This document shows positions 11,585 through 22,250 of a stretch of 64,000 bases of DNA, in pieces (the stretch's first letter is position 1; every line of letters starts with the position of its first letter). Made by a program: the position numbers and the translations under genes. This stretch comes from Hexactinellida sp. DTS-2022 (Eukaryota; Porifera; Hexactinellida): NCBI GenBank assembly GCA_028753945.1, contig JAPNXP010000007.1:2728001-2792000 (forward strand), given 5' to 3'. The notes under the pieces are model-generated. The model searched no databases. It saw only the letters and a list, made by a program, of their open reading frames with translations, and had not been told where the DNA came from.

Positions 11585-13170
11585 ATGGAATACAAGATTG
11601 AAGAATATGAACGCAAGGGAGGTAAGATTGCTTCCACCCCTGATGGGTACAAATATTTCTTGAACAGCCGACCGACATCAACTTGCATTTACTTAAAATG
11701 CGTGCTTTTCAGGAAAGCTTGCAAAGGGTCCGCTAAATTGATTCCTGAGGTTAATTTAATATTTCCTGAAACAGAATATAATCATGAAGTAGAAGTATAA
11801 AAGGCAGAAGTTTTTGCACGCTAAAAGCTAAATGCAGGAAAAGGGGAAGCTCTTCCAAAATTCAACAATGTTACTAGGACAGATCCATCAGCTCATCAAT
11901 CACTTTCAAAGAATGTGAATCTCTGAAGTATAGAGCAAGATATGACTCGCAACCTAGACTCCCTAAGTCTGTAGTTGAATTTTGCGAGATGTTACCGACA
12001 ACAAACTTTGCTGTAAATTTAAAAGCTATTATCAATTTAGACGCGCGGATAGCGGTTATATTTTTCTCTGAAAAATATTCACGTAAATGGCAGATATCCA
12101 TGATATTCAATATGACGGCACGTTCTAAGTTGTTCCCAAACTATTTTACCAGTTGTTTACAATCTTCCTCACAGTTGGAAGACACTTTATTCCAGCTATA
12201 CACTGCTTGATGACAAATAAAGATGAGCAACTTTATACGGCAGTAATCCTAAAGCTAGAAGAACTTATTCCTCAACTACAACCTACAAGCACAATGTCTG
12301 ATTAGGAAAGAGGATCACGGAATGCATATAAAGCATGTTTATCCAGGTAACAAACTTTATGGAAGCTGGTTCCACTATACACAAGGGATATGAAAACACA
12401 TACATAGATATGGATTGGACTCAAGTTATCGACATATGACAGAACTCGAATCATTTTTGCGGCAAATAATCGCAATTCCCTTCCTACCAGGTGATCTGAT
12501 CCATTCCACCTACTCTTTCCTTCAAATTCCAGCACTACTAATGATAGAAAAGTTAAAACTTAATGACTTTCTCAAATATTTTAAAAGATGTTGGTTAATT
12601 CAAGTTAAATCAAATGAATTATCAATTTTCGATTTAGAGAATGTTACAAACAACGGGGCAGAAGGCTACCACGCACGCCTAAAATGTTTATTCAAAACAA
12701 GTCACCCGCAAATATGGAAATTTATGGACACACTTAATACTACAATTGCAGATTATGACAATGAAATCTCTCGATTGGAGCAAGGAAACGACATTACTAT
12801 ATCGAGGAAAATACACGTCAGGGTCAACATGGAGTATAGAAAGTCCTGCAAAGAAAAGCTCATGAGTGGAATCTATACTCCATGGGAATTTTTGAATTCC
12901 ATAAGCCGATCTTTTTCGAAAATAATTTTAGATGATTCATATATTGTTTATATCTCCGATGATTCGGATGTAAGTGAAGAAGAGCCAGAACAGGAGTTAC
13001 AGAATCTCAATTCATGTGTGGTCTGTCTAGGTGCACGGGAAATACATGGATATTCCTTCCATGTAAACACGCAAACTGCTGTGAGCTATGTACCCAAACC
13101 ATTACACAAATGGGAAATACTTGTCCAACATGCAGAACTCCAATCGTGGACACATTTCAAATTTTCCTCA
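11585..13170 (+). pseudogene. MULE transposase: FLYWCH-like, DDE core, C-terminal RING finger
   Basis: The first 71 codons (11585-11800) resemble a FLYWCH zinc finger (GGKI...DGYKYF...CIYLKC...C...H), with the usual Trp of YWxC replaced by Leu. The middle, in shifting frames, shows the MULE core: YDGTF near 12108 (first Asp), then a TMSD-stop-ERG version of the TDFE motif near 12295 (second Asp). The 12415-13218 frame has NNGAEGYHARL (catalytic Glu motif) and HPQIWKF. After an acidic linker the C-terminus begins CVVC, and one base-shift away continues FLPCKHANCCELC then CPTCRTP, giving a complete C3HC4 RING of the IAP/MDM2 layout. Stops and at least three frameshifts make it inactive. The RING could confer ubiquitin-ligase activity in an intact relative; that is inference. 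Confidence 0.8.
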
Positions 13171-13602
13171 GCTAAAATCCAATTTTATCTAATCGTTTCA
13201 ATTTATATTTCCTCTTAATTTATTTTCTATTTCTGAATATACTTTCATCATTTTAGTTTTGATTTCACAATTTTATTAATTATTTTTTTTCAACAAGCAT
13301 CAATTAAACTTTTTCAGATAAATGTCACAATACTTTTCCTATGTGAACTAATTAACAACTATTTACATATTAAATTAAGCCCAATATTTTTGGACGAACG
13401 ACAATATCCTACATTTCTGGACTAACGACAACATCGCAAATTTGGACTAATGCATACATATGAATTTGGACTAACGACGCGCCCCCGTATTTAACCAAGC
13501 CCTTATTGGGCACGATTTATCACTAAAAAGAAAAAAATAGTACATATCTAAAAAATGTGCTGCAATTCATATCTATACATGAAATACTATTATTAAACCG
13601 AC

Positions 13603-13873
13603 TTGAAAGCCAAAATAGGACTTCTTCAGAATGTTAAAGAGGCGAACATAACTTTTGATGTGTGAAAACATCCCTATTATAGTTTTAGCCTTATCTTCCA
13701 ATTTATATGGTCTTCTAATAGCTTTAACAGTCGATTTCTTAAAGTTTGCTTTAGTAAATGGCAAATCTTTTTCATTTAATTGGTGTTCATCAAGAAATCC
13801 TTTTAATTTGAATCTCTTTTTTGAATAATCCATTTTCTGACGGCTAATTATGATGTCAAACATTCTCAAAATC
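13603..13873 (-). CDS. htt: huntingtin, internal exon (271 nt)
   Basis: Acceptor TTTCTCATTTCAG|GATTTTG lies at 13874 and donor TTTCAA|GTCGGT at 13602; entry phase 1, exit phase 0, which fits the phase-0 start of the next exon (5634). The N-terminal two thirds are a basic linker (KKSTVKAIRRPYKLEDKAK) without clear homology, as expected for the poorly conserved loop of huntingtin. The last 20 residues, SHIKSYVRLFNILKKSYF, align with human [20 protein letters not shown], directly preceding the segment encoded at 5449-5634. The exon lies within a HEAT-rich part of a cytoplasmic scaffold protein. It sits between a MULE (13486) and a pogo MITE (14035), both intronic. Confidence 0.72.
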
Positions 13874-14034
13874 CTGAAATGAGAAAAATATAACTAATAA
13901 ATACAAATATGTCAAAAGTTAGTGTCTGAATAATGGAAACACTAATTAATGCTTTAAAAGGTTTGTAAATATTGGAAGTCTGAATGGCAGTGTAGAAAAT
14001 AGGCGTAATAGGCAAAAATTTTACAATATTATTA

Positions 14035-14203
14035 CAGTGGAGCCTCCCATAACGGACACTCCAAATAGCGGACAACCTCTAAATAACGGACGACCCTCGT
14101 GGCACGGATTTATTTATTTAGCATATGTCTAATAGAAAAGCAACCTCTAAATAACGGACAACGGTTCCGGTCCCAAGGTGTCCGTTGTTCATAGGCTCTA
14201 CTG
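14035..14203. mobile_element. pogo/Tigger-like MITE
   Basis: Left end CAGTGGAGCCTCCCATAACG, inverted right end CAGTAGAGCCTATGAACAAC; both continue into GGACA. Flanked by TA (14033-14034 and 14204-14205). Internal copies of AATAACGGAC. Length 169 bp. Confidence 0.85.
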
Positions 14204-14601
14204 TAGTCAATTCTATTTTCCTTATGATACTTTAATATCAATAGATGAATAAAATGCAATTTGAATCCATTTAATTGGTACCTGAGCCTAATAACATCAA
14301 TTACAATTGGGTCTATTTTTGGATAACAATGAGATTGTTGAAAAACCGCAAAAGTATGTGCGAATTCAAAGTTGATTTTCTACATTCCTCTTGCTCTTTT
14401 GTCTATTTGAACTAGTTGTATGCTACAGTATGCCATAAACTGAGAAATTACAAGGATTACATTTAGATACGATCGTTTTTGGAAAAAATTTAAACTAATG
14501 TTCGTCAGTTTTTCCAATTAGTGATCTCGGAATTTTTGCGGTGTGATAAGTGTAGCATTTTTTGGTTGATACAATTTTACAAAAAACTGCTCAATGTGGA
14601 C

Positions 14602-14897
14602 CAGTGCTCGATAAATTAGGTGGTTTGGTGGAAAAAAAAAAATCTTATTTAAGCCACCAAAGTTTGCCTTTGGTGGCTTAACTAATCTACCATAAATTGT
14701 GAATTACTGGAGTTTGTGTAGAATTTATTTTTCGTTGCATCAATTGTTATTAACATTAGTGTTGTTTTTACGGCATCAGAACTTTGTTAAGTAATCTGTC
14801 GTTTGTTAAACTGTACTTTGCTTATTCTTTAGCCACCAGAAATAGTGAGGTGGTGGCTTAATTAGCCACCATTAGAATTTCATTTTGTCGAGCACTG
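14602..14897. mobile_element. hAT-type MITE, GCCACC repeats inside
   Basis: TIRs CAGTGCTCGATAAATT and, inverted, CAGTGCTCGACAAAAT. Octamers ATGTGGAC (14594-14601) and GTGTGGAC (14898-14905) match at 7 of 8. The interior has inverted AAGCCACCA words. Confidence 0.8.
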
Positions 14898-14905
14898 GTG
14901 TGGAC

Positions 14906-16209
14906 TCAATTTATATACATGTTTTATTTGTTTTTTTGACCCGCCCAAGCCCGCCCAAATCAAATTTATGCAAATTTACATATGGCGGCTGTAAACTTGC
15001 TGTAAACTAGAATATATATATTAATATATTCTAGATTAAAGCAAACAATAATAATTTAAATTGATATCGCTAGTATATTTTAACAGATACTAGTGGATAC
15101 GGATAAAAAATATTTCAAAAGAGTGTATGGAAGCATGTAACAAATATATAAGGCGATTTCGTCAAAATTAAGATCGGAAGTCGTAATTTTAAAATAATGT
15201 GCATGATATATCAGTATGTATATAGTATAATAGCGACCATGTACCTGTAAAATGGTTTCAAAGCTACAAAGGTATATAAAGACCCTATAAACTGCGTACA
15301 AGACACATTATACAATAATTCACTTATGGAAAGCTGTCAATAAATGTCAATTCATACAATTTAGTCAATGAATTATTTTGTATTAGCCTCCTAGGCATAT
15401 TAACTTTGTTCTTGTTTCCATGAAAAATGTTAACAGGAGGTAAACCAGCTATTGCAGTTTCATACATAGGGCGCAGCCTCGAGTTAAAGATTGGTTTTAT
15501 GGGTTATCAGTCATCACAGGTAGGACTTTGGGACAATTTTGCTTCTGTTTAATAGAAAATACTGATTCTTTGTAAATTATTGGTAGAGCCATGGCTCTAC
15601 CAAACCTACCGAAGCCTAAGCACATGAAACATGATGAATTTACTAATTAGCATAAAATATAGTGTGAAATATTTGATTATTAATGACCGATATTCAAAAT
15701 ATTCAAAATAAATACATTATGATGTCATTTTCACATATTTCTAGTTGAGTTAGAAAAAACTGACAATATATTTGGACTCTACGGAGTCGATTTCCTATCT
15801 GTACTAATGAAACTTAATGCGTACCATTATCGTAATAACCTATTACCCTTAATCGCCATTTTGCCACACTGTGAATGGAAGAGTTCCAATCATGGGTTCT
15901 TTAAAAGTTACCTATAATAAATTGTAATTCAACCAATATTTTTAATCTAAATTTTAAATAATTTCGACATAATGGTGTTGAATATCTTGCAAACCTTAAT
16001 AATATTTTGGAGAAAATCTAAATTTTAGCATCTGCATTCCTCGGGACTGGTATTAATATAAATTTGAGGCAAGATATCTGACATAATATAGTAATAAAAC
16101 TAAAAAAAACCCTGCTGTGGAGTTTGGAACAGTTGAGGGGCGAGACATATGCATCTCCCTTTAAACGCCGCATATGCTACTAGAAAAAATATAAATAATT
16201 CTTCTAATC
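14906..16209. other. no gene seen (huntingtin intron)
   Basis: I found no supported exon or element boundary. A 73-codon minus-strand frame at 15080-15301 has no recognisable domain. Confidence 0.45.
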
Positions 16210-16340
16210 CAGTAGTTCTCAAACTGTGGTACGCGTACCACTGGTGGTAAGCGAGCTCCTTCTAGTGGTACGCGGAGCTATAGGCGGAGGGAGGAGGAGT
16301 CAGGGGAAGGGGGGGAGGCACTTGCTGCACCCTTATTTCA
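16210..16340. mobile_element. solitary hAT end (CAGTAGTTCTCAAACTG type)
   Basis: CAGTAGTTCTCAAACTGTGG followed by TACGCGTACC repeats is a familiar hAT terminus. No matching right end was found, so this is a truncated copy. Confidence 0.55.
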
Positions 16341-16539
16341 GCCATTTGAACTGTTGGCAGTTTAGTGCTGATATTATTCAACACCGTCAATACCTTCAAT
16401 TCTCTAATATTGCTAAAGTACACATTCTAAATCAATTGTATTTTGTTTTTGTTAGCAAATTATGCCGCTCGCTGCTTGTACATTTGAAAGCATATTATGG
16501 TTGCAGACAAAGAATAATGATTCATGAACACTATATAGG

Positions 16540-16700
16540 CGAATTCCCATACGTAGGAACCCTGTGTAAAATTGTAAATGCTATGGGAATTCCCTCATGT
16601 GGGAATCCTATGGAAATCCTGTGGGAAACCTATGGGAATTCACACAGAAATCCTGTGGGAATGGGATAGGAATGAAAATTCCCTTCCCTCTGCAACCCTG
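16540..16700. repeat. GGGAATCC-repeat element, CAGGGTTG right end
   Basis: Repeats of TGTGGGAATCC / TATGGGAATTC in both senses, closing with an inverted CAGGGTTGCAGAGGGAAG terminus at 16700. Left end unclear. Confidence 0.5.
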
Positions 16701-16719
16701 CTGATCTGTCTACACAATC

Positions 16720-17180
16720 CAGTGGCGGCGGAAGCATTTAGATGTAGGTGCGAGCACTCCTCATTTAGGCCCAAAAAACAAAAAATAGGCCCAAATAATA
16801 GCTGACTAAGCGACTATTAATATAGTACATAATTACAGAATTTACAGTTTACCCCGCTTAATAGGGTCACATCGGGAGTCGGCACCAGGCCATTTTGAGC
16901 CGATTAAGCGGAATAAAGGTGTTGGCCCGATTAACCGGAGTAATTTAACGCTATTTAAATGTTTCTGTTTCTAGCCAAGTGACCCGATTAGTCAGGTTGA
17001 TCCGATTAACCAGTTGCTCTATTAAGCGGAGCTTACTGTATCTATTAAACCCAAATAGAATATCTGAATATTCTGATCACTGGTGTTATAAATGCAGTTG
17101 ATGCCCTTAAAAATAATTAGGCCCAAATTTTCTGAGAAAATATAGGTGCTCGCATGCTCGCAGTGCTTCCGCCGCCTATG
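16720..17180. mobile_element. hAT-type MITE hosting a pogo MITE
   Basis: Ends CAGTGGCGGCGGAAGCA and, inverted, CATAGGCGGCGGAAGCAC. Octamers ACACAATC (16712-16719) and ATACAATC (17181-17188) match at 7 of 8. A pogo-like MITE (16845-17038) is inserted inside. Confidence 0.8.
16845..17038. mobile_element. pogo-like MITE nested in hAT MITE
   Basis: Left end CAGTTTACCCCGCTTAATAG, inverted right end CAGTAAGCTCCGCTTAATAG, TA on both sides. Same family as the element at 1-174. Nesting makes it younger than the host MITE. Confidence 0.85.
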
Positions 17181-17188
17181 ATACAATC

Positions 17189-17764
17189 TTGTAAGCGTAA
17201 TTCTCTATTCTAAGAATCAGGGCCAAAATACCACACAAAATTTCGTCGCTGACCAGGTTCGTTTTGACATTGAATCACAGTAATATACATATATTCTGGT
17301 AACACAACGATCCGTCCTAAAAGCCAAAAGGGGTGATCCTGTTTGTGACAAAATATCAATGTTCCACAACTCATAAATTATACTTTGTAAATTGGATTAG
17401 TTGTTAAACTGATAATATGCCAAGCAATCGATATGCCAATATGAAGGGAATTAATGTTAACTCGCGTCGCTTGCTAGGTCGCTTCGAGGCAGAAGACAAG
17501 CACACACCAACGGCTTCGCGGTTGTGTGTGGTTTATATACTTCTAACATTGCTTATAAAGCGTAAATAGGCCTAAATAGTCAAATTTAACTATATGAAAT
17601 TCTAGTGTTTACGTCATCATGTGATAGTCAGTAAGTATATTAGCAATCTGGTGTGACCAACGTGTTCACATAATCTATTAAATTTTCAGATTTTTGTCTC
17701 TTAGAGGGCGGGAATTATGTGCGATTAAGTGAATTTTCAAGCTTCTCGAAATATGACAAAAATC
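17189..17764. other. no gene; one GC-rich CGCTTGCTAGGTCGCTTCG motif
   Basis: Contains at 17463-17491 a GC-rich near-palindrome, GTCGCTTGCTAGGTCGCTTC, that recurs at about 18700 and, inverted, at about 63733. Otherwise nothing recognised. Confidence 0.5.
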
Positions 17765-17962
17765 CAGGGCTTTTCATGAGTCAACGAGTCAACTGACGCG
17801 AGTCGCCGAGTCATCTGATTCGTGACAAAATTCAGTAACTCGAGTCGCCGAGTCAATTGACTCGAACAAAATTCAGTGACTCGAGTCACCGAGTCAATTG
17901 ACTCGTGACATTATTCAGTGACTCGAGTCATCGAGTCAATCAAATGACTCGTAAAAGCCCTG
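17765..17962. mobile_element. GAGTCAACTGACTCG-repeat MITE
   Basis: Termini CAGGGCTTTTCATGAGTC and, inverted, CAGGGCTTTTACGAGTC; interior filled with GAGTCA/TGACTC and GAGTCGCCGAGTC words. Flanking octamers CAAAAATC and TGAAGATC match at 5 of 8. Confidence 0.65.
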
Positions 17963-18554
17963 TGAAGATCATCCTTTGGAACTGTCCAGTTTCTTAAATC
18001 AACTCGGAACATACAAACAAATATACAGAATACATAAACACCTACACATTGGTGTTTTAATAGTATAGAAAGATAGATAGAGGTCACTGTGAGTGTATGA
18101 TACTGCAAAATCTGCCTTTAGCTTACATATTCTATAAAATGTTTGAAAACTAACATTAATTATTTTTATTATTTAAATTTGGGTAAACGCCCCACATTGA
18201 AACAACCTCAGGGCGAGAGATCTACCAACATAATGTATTATTATTAATTGAGGCCCAAGCTCTATAGAGCCCGAAATCTTATTGCCTGTATTTAGAACTA
18301 CAATGCATCAATTTCAGATTGTTTGCCGTGTACATCTAGATTCCACAGCTCAATTTATTAACAGCCGAAATTTCATGATAGGTGTTTAGTAGATTAGTTT
18401 AGGGATAGCGGCGGGTACAGGGTCTGCCGAATCCCGGGCCTAGACAGTATAAATGTGGGAAATTTTCCCCTGCAATTATATTAGCAACCTGGTTCGGGCT
18501 GGGGCATAAAATATTAATTGGGACAAGAGGCCTGAATCAAACGTGTCTCAATTA

Positions 18555-18568
18555 AGCGGAGTAGACTG
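18555..18568. mobile_element. solitary pogo-like right end
   Basis: ATTAAGCGGAGTAGACTG followed by TA is the same terminus as at 174 and 17038; no partner end was found, so only a truncated copy is called. Confidence 0.45.
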
Positions 18569-18734
18569 TAGTTGTAAGTTTAGAGGAAACTGAAGTTATA
18601 AAATTTAATACTACAGACATGCAAAAGTATGGTGGATGAGAAAGATCAATACAAATTAATATTAATTATAATAACAGTCACCACAATTAATAGAAACTAG
18701 CGCGCTTCGCTTGCCAGGTCGCTTCGAACCACCA

Positions 18735-18830
18735 CAGAGATGCACGCGGGTCGAATTTTTGTAACCGCAGCCCGCCATTTAGGTTAAACTGACCCGCGGC
18801 CCGCAACCCGCACCGGCCCGAAAATAATCA
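18735..18830. mobile_element. solitary hAT end (CAGAGATGCACGCGGG type)
   Basis: CAGAGATGCACGCGGGTC followed by GCCCGC and GGCCCG words resembles the common hAT terminus CAGnGATGCACGCGGG. The opposite end is missing. Confidence 0.5.
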
Positions 18831-18966
18831 AGTACCTTGTGTATTCCCTTAAATTTACACAACGAAGTACATTGTAAATGCTCGGAAAGCGCAATATACT
18901 TTAATGCATGCAATCAAGGCATGGACCTGGTTTAATATAATAAAGATTTCATTCTAAAGTTTAGAC

Positions 18967-19384
18967 CAAGGGTGGGGTTGGTTAACCGATCTGAGGCTAC
19001 AGTTACAATTCGATTTCTCGCCACGGTTAACCGGTTAACCGCCCATCCTACTCAATACAATAAATCCTTTATACAAATTTGATTATACTACAGAATAAGA
19101 CTCAGATGTATAAAGTATAACCGCATAAGTATATTAACTGATACATTTTGTGCTTTAGGTAAATTTAAATCAATGTTGTCTAAGAAAATATATTAAGTGG
19201 TGATGAGAAATGGATTTAGGACTAACATATTATGATAAATTCAAAAACATTGATACTTTATTTATTTATTTCCCAATAACTCTGTTGATATTCAAAGACC
19301 TGCTAACTGGTTAATAAAAACTCTAACCGTTAACAGATGTCAGCAACGGTTAACCGGTTAGCCGGTTAACCGAATCCAGCCTTG
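18967..19384. mobile_element. hAT-type MITE, GGTTAACC words at both ends
   Basis: Ends CAAGGGTGGGGTTGGTTAAC and, inverted, CAAGGCTGGATTCGGTTAAC. The heptamer TTTAGAC flanks both sides (18960-18966 and 19385-19391), consistent with an 8-bp duplication with one mismatch. Subterminal CGGTTAACCGGTTAACCG palindromes. Confidence 0.8.
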
Positions 19385-19869
19385 TTTAGACGAAGAAACA
19401 ACAAACACATAACAGGGAGTTATGAGCTGAAAATAGTAATTACAGTAAATTGGGGTAATCGCTAAAGTTTAAGGCTCGACCCCACCTTAAGGACGGAGGC
19501 CCAGAACATTGATTAAATTAATACGTGTTCATCCTATTAGAATTTCCAATAAATTATATTATCCTTCTTGTTCACTAATTAATTTCAGTTATTCTAATGT
19601 TGAAAAACTGGGGAGGCAATTGCCCCCCCATGCCCCCCAAGAATCGGCCGTTGGTGCTCACTAACAAGCGAAATAATCTATATATTATTTGTTGCTGCAG
19701 TATTCGGGAACATGTCTATATTTCCTTCAGCCAATCTAATTCTATATAGGGATACCTTTTCTTCCAGATAGCGAATTTTATCAGTGAAGTCAGGATATTA
19801 TCATTCGTCCCTTGCAAGCTAGAATTAACTTATTTAATAATTAAAAAATATAAAAAATAAAAGATCACT

Positions 19870-20533
19870 TGGCACTCTTACACTGCAGTCTGCAGCGATC
19901 CCATGCTAAGCCAACAGAAGAGAGCACCAATCATTGGCTTTACAATAATGCGGCAAGCGGGGAGGATTAGTTTCTCAGCGATCGCGTGAGGTTTAATCTG
20001 TTTGCTATAAGTTCTGCTAGTAAATAGCTTGCTTCTAGAGCTTTACTTGAAACTCTCACCTTTTAGCGAAACTCAAAATTTGTTGTTCGTGGTCAATTAA
20101 GAGTCGCTAGAAGTATTCCAAGTGTCTCTTTGAAAGTTGGCTATGCTTAGAAAGAAAATGTCTCTTAAGCTTGCTAGGTACAATGATTCAATTGAAAGTT
20201 TCTCACCACAAACAATGAATTCTGGAACTCGAAGTAAGATCATCACGACACCAAGTGAACCCCATCGCGAAAGAAAAGTCCCTCAATAGCAATTCACCAT
20301 CAATAATCAGTGGCGGCGCTAGCCCTGCGTATTGAATGGGGCTAACCCGGGTTCTTGATGGGGCTAAGCCAACCTTGCCCCATCAGTTTTCCATCAACTG
20401 ATGGGGCTAAGAAAAAATGTGATGGGGCTAGCGCCCCATCCAGCCCCATGCTAGCGCCGCCACTGTCAATAATCCTATCTTTATCTACACTACTGGAAGC
20501 TTCGTGTTGTCTTTTTCTCAAAAACTTGTCCAT
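19870..20533 (-). pseudogene. BED-type hAT transposase, N-terminal remnant
   Basis: An ATG at 20533 opens MDKFLRKRQHEASSS, the usual start of SCAND3/ZBED5-like (Buster group) hAT transposases. After a MITE insertion (20308-20465) the frame resumes with MGFTW, then IVPSKLKRHFLSKHSQL, the conserved second half of the BED zinc finger that binds transposon ends; the CxxC half is degraded (HCLW-stop). Further decayed blocks, SYLLAELIA and AEKLILPA, follow across frameshifts toward 19870, matching the order in full-length relatives. No catalytic domain is left here. This is a dead fragment in a huntingtin intron. Confidence 0.7.
20308..20465. mobile_element. hAT-type MITE inserted in the BED transposase remnant
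   Basis: TIRs CAGTGGCGGCGCTAGC are perfect at both ends. Perfect 8-bp target duplication TCAATAAT (20300-20307 and 20466-20473). Interior has GATGGGGCTA repeats. It splits the transposase remnant after codon 22 or so. Confidence 0.92.
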
Positions 20534-20744
20534 TTCTATGTAATTAACCAATTGTATAGAACCATAAATTCAATAATTATTACAGCAAATACAAAAGTGA
20601 AAGAAATAACTAGAATACTAAATAAAATGAATACTAGATTAATCCAGATAATTTAGTAAATAACAAAAGTTACAAGATAAGTAAACAAGTATGTATAATG
20701 GTAGGTCTGCCGTCTGCGGCACCCATAAAGGAAGCGAACGGCAC

Positions 20745-20763
20745 CCTGGTTGAGAAGCACTGT
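20745..20763. mobile_element. solitary CAGTGCTTCTCAACC hAT end
   Basis: Inverted, this reads CAGTGCTTCTCAACCAGGG, the same terminus class as the element at 55976-56935. Only one end is present. Confidence 0.5.
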
Positions 20764-20786
20764 CTTAGAGAAAATGTATGATCCAT

Positions 20787-22250
20787 TTGCTCTTGAAGTC
20801 GATTTTTCTCCAGATCTTCACCATGCCACTTCCTGCTTTACACAAGAGGAAATAAATATCACTGTTCAAATGGATTGATATTTCCTGAAGGGTGGAAAAT
20901 CCTCCCGTCAAAATTAACACTTGATGATCCAATGAGAACTGAATTCCCGATTAGGGTCTCTAGTTTATATAAGAAATGGTCTTTTATCTTTCGTTTATTA
21001 CACTGTGCATCAATCTCCGATGAAAAGATATTACCAATCATTAAGTCTTGCATAAGGGACATCGGAATAAACGTGCAAGACATCTTAATCCATTTAATAA
21101 AGGTATAAATACATTGAGGAGTATTTTTCAATATTCTGGATAATCCACTACTTTTTAGACCATTTGCGCAGAGATAGTTGATTCGTTGACGACTTTCAAA
21201 AGCAGTTTGACATTTTACGCACTATGCCAGCCGAAAAACAGGATTTCATAGTCTTATTAGGAGCTAACTATGCTAAACTTGACTAAAATTCTTCTTTCTG
21301 AATTATTTAATTGACGTACACCTTGAGAGGATGCACAGCCAAACTTGAGGGAATATCACAATAATCTACTTGACAATTTTTAAAAATGTGGAAAATCAAA
21401 TATTTTCCTTCTTTTTGATTAAATCAGATTACGAAAACTTTTCAATATGTGTACAAATAAAATGTAGAAAGATTTGCCTTTTGCTCTCAAATGGGTGAGA
21501 TTCCTTGTTCTCTAACTTCGATTAATATAACATAATATAAACACATTCACATTAAAGTGGATCATGTATAACGGATAAGACGTACCTCGGTTAGTACGTA
21601 CTATTTCTTGTCTCCCAAGGTGGTACGTCTTAAGGCCACACTGTACTGCAAATGGGAAATTGAGTTAACGCTTCCATTTACATCCTTAGTATTACTTGGT
21701 ACGGCCATTTAAAGGAATATGTTTGAACGATAATTTTCTCCAGAACTTTGTTTCTGAATTACGAGCGATTTGTCTTTTTGACTCAAGTAATATTTCGGTT
21801 ATATGCCTGGTAAACTTGACCAGATAAAATTGGTAACCGAGTAAACAAACATACACCAGTTCTAGACATGTTTGTAATGTCAAAACACAGAAAACTAACA
21901 ATTTGACTCAATCTTGTGGATTTACATATGTGTTGACTCCTTTGTACAGACGAATTCATTGGACCAACATTTAGGTCTCTACCCTATGATGTCGGATTCT
22001 AATTATCATATCTCTTATCTTCAAATTCTTGAAACCGAGCGTTGACTAAAACTCTAGCATAATGAAGATATTTAGTGGCCATCAAATCACTTACTTTCAA
22101 TAATTTCAGTCAATTGTCAAGTAATTTCTTCTCCATATTACACTAGTTATAGTGAATTCAATTTGGAGCCATTTCTTGATGAGATCAACAGTTGATTGTG
22201 GTTCACAGTTGCTTCAATCATAAGCCTTTATAGTGGGCTGTTCTGTCTAT
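20787..22250 (+). pseudogene. P-element transposase remnant (copy F)
   Basis: Blocks in the correct order match the other P copies: VQMD then KGGKIL-like (20865-20900), VSSLYKKWSFIFRLLHCAS (about 20960-21015), then after a decayed middle, GLYPMMSDSNYHISYLQILE (about 21975-22040) and FNLEPFLDEIN near 22160. Stops and frameshifts are frequent and the THAP domain is absent. A small pogo-like MITE (21555-21643) lies inside. No termini were found. It was once a P transposase; now only a fossil in a huntingtin intron. Confidence 0.75.
21555..21643. mobile_element. small pogo-like MITE in P remnant
   Basis: AAAGTGGATC...AAGACGTACC at the left and CAGTGTGGCCTTAAGACGTA (inverted right end), with TA before 21555 and after 21643. 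Left terminus is degenerate. Confidence 0.5.

Larger units (their letters stand above)
11199..13486 (+). mobile_element. Mutator-like (MULE) element with 9-bp TSD
   Basis: Flanking nonamers GTATTTAAG (11190-11198) and GTATTTAAC (13487-13495) match at 8 of 9, the duplication length usual for Mutator-like elements. Subterminal regions hold tandem TTGTCGTTAGTCCAAATTT units, in one orientation at 11225-11372 and inverted at 13390-13482. The inside carries a decayed transposase gene (11585-13170). The element lies in the huntingtin intron, 117 bp downstream of the exon at 13603-13873. Confidence 0.8.

Noticed and set aside
16226..16805. Overlapping plus-strand frames of 147 and 75 codons
   Set aside because: Run through a hAT end and the GGGAATCC repeat; composition reflects the repeats.
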